From Kitasatospora fiedleri (lineage in GTDB: Bacteria; Actinomycetota; Actinomycetes; Streptomycetales; Streptomycetaceae): a stretch of 64,000 nt of DNA. The notes under the pieces were generated by a model, which saw only the letters and a list, made by a program, of their open reading frames with translations, ran no database searches and was not told where the DNA came from. Numbering within the stretch: position 1 is the stretch's first letter; each line of letters starts with the position of its first letter. The translations under genes were made by a program, and so were the position numbers. Positions 10,048 through 19,801 of the stretch are shown piece after piece. The DNA is taken from positions 7,035,001-7,099,000 of the forward strand of contig NZ_OX419519.1 in assembly GCF_948472415.1 (NCBI RefSeq), written 5' to 3'.

Positions 10048-11198
10048 TCAAATCCCTTCGTGCAGCAGGGTGTTGAGCCGGGCGGCCTGCCGTATCAGGT
10101 GGTCCCGCTCGGCCTGCGTGCCGGCCGCGCGGGCGGCCCGGGCGTACAGCTCGGCGGCGGTCGGCAGGTCGCCGGCCCGTTCGTGCAGGTACGCGCGGGC
10201 GGCGGTGTGCCGGGGCAGCGCGTCGTCCAGCGCGGCGAGCGCGGCCAGGCCCGCGCGGGGGCCGTCCGCCTCGCCGACCGCGACGGCCCGGTTCAGCCGC
10301 ACCACGGGGCTGTCCGTCAGCGCGGCCAGCTCGTCGTACCACTCGACGATCTGCACCCAGTCCGTCTCGGCGGCGGTCGGCGCGTCCGCGTGCAGGGCGG
10401 CGATCGCCGCCTGAGCCTGGAACTCGCCGAGCCGGTCGCGGGCTAGCGCCGCCTGGAGGACCGCGACGCCCTCGGCGATCGCGGCGGTGTCCCAGCGGGT
10501 GCGGTCCTGCTCGGCCAGCGGCACCAGGCTGCCGTCCGGCGCGGTCCGCCCGGCCCGGCGGGCGTGGTGCAGCAGCATCAGCGCCAGCAGGCCGGACACC
10601 TCCGGGTGGTCGATCCGGGCCGCCAGCTGCCTGGTCAGCCGGATCGCCTCCGCGGCGAGGTCGACGTCCCCCGAGTAGCCCTCGTTGAAGACCAGGTAGA
10701 GCACCCGCAGCACCGTCGCCACGTCCCCCGGCCGGTCCAGCCGCACGCCCGAGACGGTGCGCTTGGCCCGGGAGATCCGCTGCGCCATGGTGGCCTCCGG
10801 CACCAGGTACGCCGCGGCGATCTGCCGGGTGGTGAGCCCGCCGACCGCGCGCAGCGTCAGCGCCACCGCCGAGGACGCGCTCAGCGACGGGTGCGCGCAC
10901 AGGAAGTACAGCCGCAGCGAGTCGTCGGTGTCCGGCACCGGGCCGGGCCCGGGCTGCTCGTCCACCAGGTCCTCGCGGCGGCGGCGCGCGGTGTCGGCCC
11001 GGGCCGCGTCCAGGAAGCGCCGCCACGCGACGGTGACCAGCCAGCCCTTCGGGTCCCGCGGGGGCTCGTCCGGCCAGCGCCGGACGGCCTCCACCAGGGA
11101 CTCCTGGACGGCGTCCTCGGCCGCCGCGAAGTCCGCCCCGCGACGGACCAGCACGGCCAGCACCTCGGGGTGAGGACGCGCAGCAGCGCCTCGTCCAT
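10048..11198 (-). pseudogene. ECF42-type RNA polymerase sigma factor, frame broken near 11170
   Basis: An extracytoplasmic-function sigma factor with the long C-terminal extension of the ECF42 group (DUF6596 and TPR-like helices). Region 2 reads AAAEDAVQESLVEA, region 4 includes LTTRQIAAAYLVPEATMAQR, and the extension runs from about residue 175 to 384. The natural start is MDEALLRVLTP at ATG 11198, but this is one base out of frame with the rest; a missing G near 11170 explains it. The next gene upstream is a DGPF/YCII protein, the known partner of ECF42 factors. Confidence 0.85.
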
Positions 11199-11263
11199 CG
11201 GCGGGGCCGGCCGGTCCCACTGGTTCGGCCGGTCCGGCCGGTTCGGCGGCCAGGACACCGGGG

Positions 11264-11671
11264 TCACTCCGTGACGGTCGGCGGCTCGGACATGAACGGG
11301 CGCAGCTCCAGCCACTCGTGGATGGGCTCGCCGCCCGCGCCCGGCGCCGCCGACAGCTCCGCGGCCAGCTCCAGCGCCCGCTCGTAGCTGTCCACGTCGA
11401 TCACCATCCACCCGGCGATCAGGTCCTTGGTCTCGGCGAACGGCCCGTCGGTGACCGGCGGCCGGCCCTCGCCGCCGTACTGCACCCACGTCCCCTCGGG
11501 CGCGAGCGCCTGGGCGTCCACGAACTCGCCGCTCTGCTCCAGCTTCGCCGCGAAGTCGCGCATGTACTGGATGTGGGCGGTGACCTCCTCGGGCGTCCAC
11601 CGGTCCATCGGGACGAAGCCCTCGGGGGCCGGCGCGCCGCGGTAGTGCTTCAGCATCAGGTACTTGGCCAT
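11264..11671 (-). CDS. YCII-related DGPF-domain protein
   Basis: A 135-residue protein of the DGPF/YCII group with the signature DGPFAETKDLIAGWMVIDV near residue 75. These small proteins are regularly encoded beside ECF42 sigma factors and are thought to belong to the same signalling module, though their exact reaction is unknown. The start is ATG 11671 (MAKYLMLKHYRG), preceded by GGAG at good spacing. It lies 65 bases upstream of the sigma gene on the same strand and is probably co-transcribed with it. Confidence 0.85.
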   Translation of the reverse strand: MAKYLMLKHYRGAPAPEGFVPMDRWTPEEVTAHIQYMRDFAAKLEQSGEFVDAQALAPEGTWVQYGGEGRPPVTDGPFAETKDLIAGWMVIDVDSYERALELAAELSAAPGAGGEPIHEWLELRPFMSEPPTVTE

Positions 11672-11975
11672 CGGTCTCACTCCTAGGTACTGGTGCGGCC
11701 CATTGTGGCCGCCTTCACCCCTGGGACGGAGCCGCCGACGGGTTCTCGACACGACCGGCGGAAAAACCTCCGGAAGTTTCTCCGGACGGTCCTCGGGGCG
11801 GTCCCCGTCGGCCCGGAGCAGCGGGAACGGGTGTTTGACCTCGACCGCGCTTGAAGTCCCACCGCCTCCGTGCGACCCGTACGACCCGTGCGGAGCGCCG
11901 GCTGCGCACCCGGACCCGGAAGGGAGCGTCCGTGACGACCCGCCGGAGCTCCGAGGCCAAACTCGCCGCCGGAGG

Positions 11976-13195
11976 TCAGAGGAAGGTGTGGCCCTCGCCC
12001 CGGTAGGTCGGCACGGTGTCGGTGATCGTGTCGCCCTCGATCAGGTGCAACTGCGGGAAGCGCTCGCACAGTTCGCCCGCCTTCGCGTGCCGGAACCAGA
12101 CCCGGTCGCCGATCAGCAGGTCGTCCGCGGCCGAGCCCAGCAGCGGTGTCTGCACCTCGCCCGCGCCCTCCTGCGGGTCGTAGCGCAGACCGGCCGGCAG
12201 GTACGGGACGGGGGAGCGGTCCGCGCCCGCCGGGCCGGACGCCGGATAGCCGCCGCCCAGCACCGTCACCACGCCCACCCCGGGGCGCCGCACCACCGGC
12301 TGCGCGAACAGCGCCGCCGGGCGCCCGTGGAAGGCGCGGTAGTTGTCGAACAGCCGGGGCACGAACAGGCCCGAACCGGCCGCCACCTCGGTCACCGCGC
12401 GCTCCGCGACCGTCGACTCCACGCTGCCCGTGCCGCCGCCGTTCACGAACTCCAACTCGGCGACCTCGCGCACCCGTCGGACCACCTCGGCGCGCCGCAC
12501 CGCCAGTTCCGACCGGGCCTTCGCCTGCATCAGCCGCACCGCCGCCGACCGCAGCGGACGCCCCGGCACCGCGTCCCCGACGCCCGCCACGTGGCCCTCG
12601 TACGCCATCAGCCCGACCACCTCGAACCCCGGCGGCGGCCCACCAGTTCGGCGAACCGGCCGAGCTGCTCGGGCGTCCGCAGCGGCGAGCGCCGCGCGCC
12701 CACCCGGAGCCGGCCGCCCAGCAGTTGCAGCGAGGTGTCCAGCTCCAGGCAGACCCGCACCGTCGCCGAGCCCTCCCGGGCCGCGTCGATCAGGTCCAAC
12801 TGCGCCTCGTCGTCCACCACCACGCTGACCTGCCGCGCCAGCTCCGGGTCCGCGGTCAGCCGTCCGAACCCGGCCCGGTCCGCCGACGGGTACGCCAGCA
12901 GCACGTCGGTGAACCCGGACTCCACCAGCCACAGCGTCTCCGCCAGGGTGAAGCTCATCACCCCCGCGAAGCCGTCCGTCCCGAGCACCCGCTCCAGCAG
13001 CGCCCGGCACCGCACCGACTTCGACGCCACCCGGATCGGCTTCCCGCCCGCCCGCCGCACCAGGTCCGCGGCGTTCGCGTCGAACGCCGCCAGGTCGACG
13101 ATGGCCAGCGGCGCGTCCAGGTGCGCCGTCGCCCGGTCGTAGCGGGCCCGGTCGGAGACGGTGCCGCTGGTCGCGGCGGTTTCAACGAGTGCCAT
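11976..13195 (-). pseudogene. PLP-dependent amino acid deaminase/aldolase (alanine-racemase fold), frame broken near 12645
   Basis: A PLP enzyme of the D-threonine aldolase/D-serine dehydratase-like group. The N-terminal half has the lysine loop in GGKPIRVASKSVRC near residue 53, which would hold the cofactor, and the second half carries FEVVGLMAYEGHVAG and EFVNGGGTGS, a phosphate-binding loop. The two halves are one base out of register at about 12645, in a run of C/G. The repaired protein is about 406 residues, normal for the family. The substrate is not known; D-amino acid breakdown is likely. Confidence 0.75.
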
Positions 13196-13217
13196 GGGCG
13201 CAGACTGCCACATCCCC

Positions 13218-14079
13218 CTACTGGGCGGTAGATCCACCGGGCCCCCAATCCCCGGTGTCGCGTCCGCCCGGCCCCCGCCCGGCCGTTGCCGTCAGCGCCG
13301 TTGCCGTTGCCGCCACCGCCACCGCCGGAGCCGCCGCAGTCACCGAGGTCACCGCCCAGCGCGCCGCCGCCTCCACCGCCGCCACGCCCTCCGCCTTCTC
13401 CCGCCAGCCGTCGGAGAGCACCGCCACCAGCGTCCCGGCCCCCACCGCGCCGGTGCTGTTGACCACCCACCGCCCGGTGGCGCTGCGCGGCAGCCAACCG
13501 TTCTTCAACCGGACTCCGCCCCCGCCCCCGTCCCCGACCGTCGCCGAGACGCCCCACGCCTGCTCGGCCACCACCCGCCCCATCAGCGCGGCCAGCCACT
13601 CCCGCCCGGGCAGCGCCCCCGCCGCCGCCCCCGGACCCGCCGCCACCGGCGCTCCGAAGACCTGCCGCAGCAGCCGCACCCGGTCACCGGCGCTCGTCCG
13701 GGTCAGCCCCCAGTACCCGTCCCGCCCGGCGACAGTCTCCACCAGGCCGAGCGCCCGGTACGCCGCGTCCAGCCCGTCGGCCCCGCCCACCAGCAGGTAC
13801 AGCTCGCTCGCCGCCGCGTTGTCGCTGCGGACGATCGACAGCTCTGCCAATTCCCGCTGTCCGTCGGTCAGTCGGCCCTCCCCGCCGTGCCGCAGCAGCA
13901 GCGCGGCGACCAGGTCGACCTTCACCGTGCTCGCCGTCACGAACAGCCCGCCGCCGCGCACCGCCGCCGCGCCCGTCCCGGGCACCACGGCCGCCACCGC
14001 CAACCGCCCACGCCGCTCCACCGGCCACCTCCTCCGCCCGCACCGCCTGCACCAGCCAGGACTGCCCGTCCGTCCGCAC
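13218..14079 (-). pseudogene. Beta-lactamase-like serine hydrolase, N-terminus out of frame
   Basis: A class A beta-lactamase-related serine hydrolase. The three active-site motifs are visible: SxxK in ASTVKVDL, SDN in IVRSDNAAA, and a KNG version of the KTG box in VRLKNGWLP. The start is unclear. The beginning (TDGQSWLVQAVRAEE) is in another frame from about 14080 to 14000, so one base is probably missing near 14010. No clear signal peptide survives. The C-terminal 60 residues are Ala/Thr/Val-rich. It might act on cell-wall peptides or beta-lactams; the sequence does not decide. Confidence 0.65.
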
Positions 14080-14137
14080 CGCCGTCGGACCCGTCTCCGC
14101 GATCCGCCCCGAGGTAAACGTGGCATACCCTCACGGG

Positions 14138-14890
14138 GTGGAGCGCAAGAACATCCCCAACCCCGGGTTCGCCGAGGACGACGGCACCGCCGATCCCGCC
14201 CTCGCCGCGGCCCTCGCCGCCTGGCAGCAGGACCCGGCCACCGAGCCCGACCTGCTCGCCGCCCTCACACCGAGCCGGTTGATGGTGCCCATCGTGGCAC
14301 TGCTCGGCGAGGTCGAGGTGGGTGCTGACGGACACCGGCACGAGAAGACCAGCGACATGGCCGTCCCCGTCGTGGAGGCCCCCGACGGCCGCCGCGCCCT
14401 GCCCGCCTTCACCTCGCTGGCCACCATGGCCGCCTGGCGCCCGGACGCCCGCCCGGCCCCGACGGTCGCCCCGCAGGCCGCGATGGTGGCCTTCGCCGAG
14501 CGCGCCGACACCCTGCTGATCGACCCGGCCGGCCCGGTCGCCTACCAGCTGTCCGGTGCCCGCCTGCGCGCCGTCGCGGAGAACCGCCGCTACCTCCCGC
14601 CGCACCGCGACCCCGAGGTGCAGCAGGCCCTGCGCACCCTGCTCGCGGCCGAACCCGCCGTCACCGCCGCCCACCTCGCCTCGGCCGCCGACGCCGACGC
14701 GACCCTGGCCCTGGTCCTGGCCGACCCGGCCGCCGACCCCGCCGCCGTCCAGGCCCTCGCCGCCCGCCTCGGCCCGGCGCTGGCCGCCGACCCGGCCCTC
14801 CGCCTCCGCCTCGACCGGGGCCTCCAACTCGCCTTCCTGGCCCGCAGTCCCGACCGGTCGCCGTTCTACGTTGCGAACACGAACGAGTGA
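14138..14890 (+). CDS. SseB family protein
   Basis: About 250 residues, with the start-proximal KNIPNPGFAEDDG and LMVPIVALLGEVE typical of actinobacterial SseB-like proteins. Function unknown. GTG 14138 sits only a few bases after a TACCCT box, so the mRNA may be leaderless; GTG 14120 with a GAGG site is the alternative. It diverges from the serine hydrolase. The last third is Ala/Pro-rich. Confidence 0.7.
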   Translation: MERKNIPNPGFAEDDGTADPALAAALAAWQQDPATEPDLLAALTPSRLMVPIVALLGEVEVGADGHRHEKTSDMAVPVVEAPDGRRALPAFTSLATMAAWRPDARPAPTVAPQAAMVAFAERADTLLIDPAGPVAYQLSGARLRAVAENRRYLPPHRDPEVQQALRTLLAAEPAVTAAHLASAADADATLALVLADPAADPAAVQALAARLGPALAADPALRLRLDRGLQLAFLARSPDRSPFYVANTNE

Positions 14891-14915
14891 AGTCGCACAA
14901 CCTTGGTTCGTGTTC
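14875..14915 (+). terminator. Inverted repeat at the end of the SseB gene
   Basis: GAACACGAAC at 14875 pairs perfectly with GTTCGTGTTC at 14906. The left arm overlaps the last codons of the SseB gene. It may be a terminator, or an operator for the secreted-protein gene that follows. Confidence 0.5.
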
Positions 14916-15012
14916 GGAGTGGTGCGTTCGGGGGCATGTCGCCCCTCGGTACGTTGAGGTCTCCCGGTCCCGCTGACGCCTCGTCAGCGGGCCCCGCACC
15001 GAAGGAGACCCC

Positions 15013-15366
15013 GTGTTCTCTAGGACCAAGCGGACCGCCTTCTCGGCGGCCCTCGCGTTCGCCGCAGCCACCGCCCTCACCGTCGTCGTACCGAGCGGCG
15101 AGGCATACGCCATCAACCACATCGAGTGCAAGGGCGGCGAGAACTACCTCAAGATCTGGTCCCACCTCGACGGCAAGCAGAGCGTCGACTGCTACGCCAA
15201 CGCCGGCCGCACGGACTTCGGCAACTGGTGGGTCGACCGGATCTCCACGGGCAACAACGACCTCATCTACTACGACGCCAACGGCGACTCGGTGAAGATC
15301 ACGCGCTGGCACGACATCACCTTCCCCAACCACCCGCCCCGGGTGAAGTCCATCCAGATCCTCTGA
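15013..15366 (+). CDS. Secreted beta/gamma-crystallin-like (killer toxin-like) protein
   Basis: A 117-residue exported protein with a Sec signal peptide (basic start, hydrophobic core near residues 10-28, then a small-residue cleavage zone near SGEAYA). The mature part, about 83 residues, has two Cys (IECKGG, VDCYAN) and motifs such as WWVDRISTGNND and SVKI, matching the single-domain beta/gamma crystallins typified by the Streptomyces killer toxin-like protein. Those bind calcium or disturb fungal walls. The assignment is by pattern only. A ribosome site GAAGGAG precedes the start. Confidence 0.7.
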   Translation: MFSRTKRTAFSAALAFAAATALTVVVPSGEAYAINHIECKGGENYLKIWSHLDGKQSVDCYANAGRTDFGNWWVDRISTGNNDLIYYDANGDSVKITRWHDITFPNHPPRVKSIQIL

Positions 15367-15385
15367 CCCCGCCCCTCCTGTCCTG

Positions 15386-15420
15386 CCCCGCCCCGCCGCC
15401 GATCGTGGCGGCGGGGCGGG
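15386..15420. terminator. GC-rich bidirectional terminator
   Basis: A stem of about 14 pairs with arms CCCGCCCCGCCGCC and its complement, between two converging genes. Confidence 0.65.
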
Positions 15421-15436
15421 ACGGCGTCCGGGGGCG

Positions 15437-18400
15437 TCAGCCGGTGATCGGGCGGACGTCCAGGCGGACGTGGTCGACCGCCCAGTACCAGTTGTTGCCC
15501 GCGTCGTACATCCGGAACTTCAGGGTGACCGTCCGGGCCCCGGCGGGGACGGCGAACCGGCGGGTGACGAAGGCGTTCTCGGCGTCCTGGCCGGCGTTGT
15601 CGTTGCCGGTGGCGTCGCTGCTGTAGAAGAGCAGCCGGGCCTCCTCGCCGGTGTCGAACACCGCCGTCACGGACGCCTTCTGCGGGGCCTCCTGGCGGTA
15701 GTGCGAGTCGAAGGCGAGGTACAGCGAGTCGGTGCCGGGCGGGACGGGGACGGCGGGGGAGACCAGGGTGGAGTCGAACCTGCCCTTGGCCGAGGGGGAG
15801 CCGGTGTCGTCCCAGTCGTCGGGGTCGGCGACGGCGAGGACGCCCAGGCCGCGGGTGAAGTTGCCGCGGTCCTGCCCGGCGGGGGTGGACCAAGCGCGCT
15901 TGGTGTGGAAGGTCCAGCCCTGGAGGCGGGCGGTGCCCTGCGGCATGCCGGGCGCGTTGACCACCGACCAGCCGGCGGGGGCCTGGGCCGTCCAGCCGAG
16001 CACGCCGGAGACCGGGACGAGGGCGGGGGCCAGCGACTCGAAGTCCTCGCCGAGCAGGTACCCGGCCATCGACGGGGCGGTGCGCGCCGCCACCTCGCCG
16101 TCGGCGACGGCGTACCGGTCGGCGGCCGTGCCGCGCGCGGTGACCAGCAGCCGGGAGGTGGCGGCGGGCGCCGCGGGCACCCGGACCTCCCACTCCGCGT
16201 CGGCGCTCGCGCCCGCGGCCAGCGCGGCGGGCGGCGCGGTGACCACGGTCGGGGCCGGCCACCCGGCGGGCAGCAGCGGGGCGAGCTCCAGAGCGGTCAG
16301 GTCGGCGGTCGCGGTGAGCCGGGCCTTCAACCGGGCGGGTCGGCCCGGCAGCAGGACCGCCTCGTCGACGGTCGCGGACGCGGAGCCCAGCGCGACGTCG
16401 AGCAGCAGCGGGTCGGCCAGGCCCATCGCCGGGTCGGTGGACCCGACGGCCTGGTGCGGCAGCCGTCCGGCGCGCCGGAACCGGTAGCGGGCGTCGTCCC
16501 GGGCGGTGACCACGACGTCGTACCAACCCTCCTTGCCCACCGGCAGGTTGACCACCGCGGACTCGCCCGAGCCGAGCCGCACCTCGCGCTGCCCGCCGCC
16601 GTACGCCAGGTCGCCGATGGTCATCACCCGGCTCACCGGCGTCCGGTTGGCGACTTCCACGGCCAGCTGCCACCCGCCGCCGCCGTCCTCGGAGACCGAG
16701 GTCTCGTACGAGCCCGTCACGTCGCCGCGCAGGTGCCACAGCGCGCCGTTCGGGCCGTGCAGGCGCAGGTCGTAGCCGTCGGGGCCGAGCTGCCAGGTGT
16801 CGGAGAGCTTGCCCTTGACGCCCACCGTGTAGTGCCGCGGCGCGCTGCCGGGCTCGGGGTAGGCGGCGATCACGGCGCCCTGCCGGCCGGGGTTGGCCAG
16901 GTCGAGGGTGAGCACGCCCTTGCGGACCCGGGCCTTGACCTGGAGGTGGTACGGGACGGGCCGGGCGGTGCGGGTGCCGCGCTGCTGCTGCGGGGCCGCC
17001 TGCGGCTTCGGGACGGTCGGGGCGGGCAGCTTGCCGGTGTCGGTGACCTTCTGCCGGTTGCCGGAGGTGTCGGGCAGCTCGGGCCAGGCCGGGTCCTGCC
17101 CGGAGAAGTCGAAGACGTCGGTGAGGTCGCCGGTGACGGCCCGCCGCCAGGGCGAGATGTTCGGCTCGGCGACGCCGAAGCGCCGCTCCAGCAGCCGGAT
17201 CACCGAGGTGTGGTCGTACACCGTGGAGTCGACCACGCCGCCGCGGGTCCACGGCGAGACCACCACCATCGGCACCCGCACGCCCAGGCCCATCGGGTAC
17301 GGCCCGGACACCAGGGTCTCCCCGGCGGGCAGCGTCGCCGACCAGCCCAGCGAGCCGTCCGCGTTCCGCACCCGGTAGCGGCCGTCCTGCCCGACCACCC
17401 GGTGGTACGTCGAGCCGCCCTTGCCGACCCGCACCACCACCTCGCCGTCCACCGGGACGGTCGACGCGCCGCGCCCGGCGGCCAGCGGCGGGACGGGCGG
17501 CAGCTGGTGGTCGAAGAAACCGCCGTGCTCGTCGTAGTTGAGGATGAACACGGTCTTCGCCCACACCTCCGGGTTGGCGGCCAGCGCCGCCAGCAGCCGG
17601 GCGGTGAGGTGCTCGCCGTTCGGCGGCGCGTAGTTGGCGTGCTCGGACAGCGCGGCGGGCGCGACCAGCCAGGAGACCTGCGGCAGCCGGTCGTCGCGCA
17701 CGTCGTTCGCGAACGCCTCGACCAGCGCGTCGCCCATCGCGAACGGGTCGCCCTTCTTCGCCGGGTCGCCGACCGCCCGCAGCCCGCGCTCGTACAGCGC
17801 CGAGCCCGGCTTCGCCTGGATGAAGCTGGTGAACCAGGCGAGCGCGTTGTCGTCGAAGTTGTCCAGCGCCTGGTAGGTGCGCCAGCTGACCCCGGCCCGC
17901 TCCAGCCGCTCCGCGTAGGTGGTCCACTCGAAGCCCGCGGCGGGCTCGGAGTTGTCGGTCACCGGCGTGTCGCGGACGGTGCCGCCGCTGGTGCCGGTCA
18001 TCAGGTGCTCGCGGTTGGTGTTGGTGTTGCACTGCACCGAGGCGTAGTACGCGTCGCAGGTGGTGAACACCGAGGCCAGCGCGTGGTAGAAGGGCATGTC
18101 GGCCGACTCGTAGTAGCCCTGGCCGAGCCAGCCCGAGGAGCGCCGGGTGACCGAGCCGTCGGCCAGGCCGTCGTTCCAGGCGTTCATCGAGTCGACGTAG
18201 CCGAAGGCCGGCGCGCCCTGCTGGTAGGCGCTGGTGTGGGCGGCGTTCATCGGGTACGGCAGCAGGTAGCCCTCGGGCCGGGACGGGTCGGGCTGGTGGA
18301 ACACCGAGCGGCCGTTGACGCCGCGCACCGCGGCGCGGTCCCCGAAGCCGCGCACGCCGGGCAGGGTGCCGAAGTAGTGGTCGAACGCCCGGTTCTCCTG

Positions 18401-18571
18401 CATCAGGACGACCACGTGCTGGATGTCCTCCAGCCTGCCGGGTCGGGCGGGGGCGGCCAGCGCCTGACGGACGCTCAGCGGCAGCGCGGACAGCACGGCC
18501 GCGGCGGCGGCGCCGCCCAGCAGGGTGCGGCGCGACAGCGCGGTGCTCGGGCGCGACAGTTCGGGACTCAT
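15437..18571 (-). CDS. Phosphocholine-specific phospholipase C with extra C-terminal domains
   Basis: A Tat-exported lipase that splits phosphatidylcholine or sphingomyelin. The signal has twin arginines at R14-R15 (SRRTLLGG). The phosphoesterase domain runs from about residue 48 to 460, with MQENRAFDHYFGTL and NYDEHGGFFDH as hallmarks. Two DUF756 domains follow (about 490-700). Ordinary members stop here at about 690 residues. This one continues to 1044 with a NEW3-like beta domain (about 730-815) and a jelly-roll domain ending in AGNNWYWAVDHV, of the type found in secreted hydrolases. The start ATG 18571 is set by the signal peptide. It looks intact. Confidence 0.85.
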   Translation of the reverse strand: MSPELSRPSTALSRRTLLGGAAAAAVLSALPLSVRQALAAPARPGRLEDIQHVVVLMQENRAFDHYFGTLPGVRGFGDRAAVRGVNGRSVFHQPDPSRPEGYLLPYPMNAAHTSAYQQGAPAFGYVDSMNAWNDGLADGSVTRRSSGWLGQGYYESADMPFYHALASVFTTCDAYYASVQCNTNTNREHLMTGTSGGTVRDTPVTDNSEPAAGFEWTTYAERLERAGVSWRTYQALDNFDDNALAWFTSFIQAKPGSALYERGLRAVGDPAKKGDPFAMGDALVEAFANDVRDDRLPQVSWLVAPAALSEHANYAPPNGEHLTARLLAALAANPEVWAKTVFILNYDEHGGFFDHQLPPVPPLAAGRGASTVPVDGEVVVRVGKGGSTYHRVVGQDGRYRVRNADGSLGWSATLPAGETLVSGPYPMGLGVRVPMVVVSPWTRGGVVDSTVYDHTSVIRLLERRFGVAEPNISPWRRAVTGDLTDVFDFSGQDPAWPELPDTSGNRQKVTDTGKLPAPTVPKPQAAPQQQRGTRTARPVPYHLQVKARVRKGVLTLDLANPGRQGAVIAAYPEPGSAPRHYTVGVKGKLSDTWQLGPDGYDLRLHGPNGALWHLRGDVTGSYETSVSEDGGGGWQLAVEVANRTPVSRVMTIGDLAYGGGQREVRLGSGESAVVNLPVGKEGWYDVVVTARDDARYRFRRAGRLPHQAVGSTDPAMGLADPLLLDVALGSASATVDEAVLLPGRPARLKARLTATADLTALELAPLLPAGWPAPTVVTAPPAALAAGASADAEWEVRVPAAPAATSRLLVTARGTAADRYAVADGEVAARTAPSMAGYLLGEDFESLAPALVPVSGVLGWTAQAPAGWSVVNAPGMPQGTARLQGWTFHTKRAWSTPAGQDRGNFTRGLGVLAVADPDDWDDTGSPSAKGRFDSTLVSPAVPVPPGTDSLYLAFDSHYRQEAPQKASVTAVFDTGEEARLLFYSSDATGNDNAGQDAENAFVTRRFAVPAGARTVTLKFRMYDAGNNWYWAVDHVRLDVRPITG

Positions 18572-18799
18572 CGGGGCTCCTCGTACACGGTGCCGGGCTC
18601 CGTTGCTCCCGGCCGTGACCATTGGTAGGCGGCACAGGTGGACTGGACCGGTGCGGCGGGTGACGCGCGGATGACGCCCGAGGCACAACCTGTACAGACA
18701 TCTTGGCGGCGCTGTCGCGGATAACCGGATGACCGGCCCGCCCTGCCCGATGTAAGCTTCGCTAGCCGATATCAACCCTTACCAAATCTGGAGTGCAGC

Positions 18800-19502
18800 A
18801 TGTCCGAGGACGCCACCCTCCCCGAACTCGTCCGGGCCTGGGTCAGCGGCTGGACGGTCTCCCGCGGCGCCGCCGACCCCGCCCCCGAGCCCTGGGGCTG
18901 GAGCATCGACGTCGGCCAGGCCCGCCACGTGCGGCGCCACGTGCTGCCCGCCCCCGCCGAGGCGGACGTCCGCAAGCTCGGCGAGGCCGCCGCCCCCTGG
19001 ACGTGGCTCAAGCTGTTCGCCGAGGAGGAGCGGGTCCTGCCCTGGATCGGCCCCGGCTGGCACCAGGACGCCCCCGGCCACCTGATGACCGTTCACCTGC
19101 GCCCCGAGCGGCCCGCCGTCCCGGCCGGCTACCGGATCACCACCTGGAGCCGCGGCGGCACCGTCCGCGCCCTGATCCGCACCGCCGACGGCGCCTTCGC
19201 CGCCCGCGGCCAGGTCGGCCTGGCCCCCGCCACCCCGCTCGGCGGCCGGGTCGACGCCCCGCTGCTCGCCGTCGCCGACCAGATCGAGACCGCCCCGAGC
19301 ACCGCCGCCGCGGCCTCGGCTCGCTCCTGATGCGCACCCTGCAGAACGAGGCGCACGCGGCCGGCGCGCGCACCGCCGTGCTGGTCGGCACCACCGAGGC
19401 CGCGCCCTCTACACCAGCCTCGGCTGGACGCCGCGCTCCCCGATGGCCGGCTTCTGGTACGACCCCGCGACGCCCACCGACCGCCCGCACGGCGGCTCCT
19501 GA
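18800..19502 (+). pseudogene. GNAT family N-acetyltransferase, frame broken twice
   Basis: A GNAT acetyltransferase. The N-terminal 165 residues are intact. The acetyl-CoA loop (RRRGLGSLLMRTL) lies in a second frame after about 19298, and the last strand (YTSLGWTPRSPMAGFWY) in a third after about 19408. Both shifts are cured by one extra C or G, giving about 234 residues. Substrate unknown. It stands alone with a terminator after it. Confidence 0.75.
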
Positions 19503-19507
19503 CGCAG

Positions 19508-19548
19508 CGGTGCCCGTCCGGAGGGGTGCGGACTCCGGACGGGCACCG
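19508..19548. terminator. Perfect 15-base hairpin terminator
   Basis: CGGTGCCCGTCCGGA pairs with TCCGGACGGGCACCG, directly after the GNAT gene and before the end of the opposing DUF5999 gene. Confidence 0.8.
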
Positions 19549-19609
19549 GGCGGGATTCGAGCGAGAGGGAGAGCGCGGGGAGGGGCAAGGGCAGGGAGAA
19601 CGCGGAGGT

Positions 19610-19801
19610 TCAGGCGGCGATCAGCAGGCTCCGGCGCGGGGCGATCACCCGGCCGTCCGGCAGCAGCTCGCCGGTGTCGTCGAACAGCAGCACCCCGTTG
19701 CAGAGCAGGCTCCAGCCCTGCTCGGGGTGGCGGGCGACCGGAACGGCCGCCTCCCGGTCCGCCGAATCGGCGGGCGGACACTCGGTTCGGTGCTGGCACA
19801 T
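19610..19801 (-). CDS. DUF5999 small protein
   Basis: A 63-residue protein with the family pattern MCQH, CPPADSADREAA, GWSLLCNGVLLFDDTGELLPDG. DUF5999 proteins are conserved in Streptomyces and of unknown function. The start is fixed by MCQH at ATG 19801. It is monocistronic. Confidence 0.85.
   Translation of the reverse strand: MCQHRTECPPADSADREAAVPVARHPEQGWSLLCNGVLLFDDTGELLPDGRVIAPRRSLLIAA

Noticed and set aside
15470..18628. Plus-strand open frame of more than 1000 codons opposite the phospholipase C
   Set aside because: No recognisable domain, His/Arg/Gly-rich composition typical of antisense frames; the minus strand has a Tat signal and full domains.
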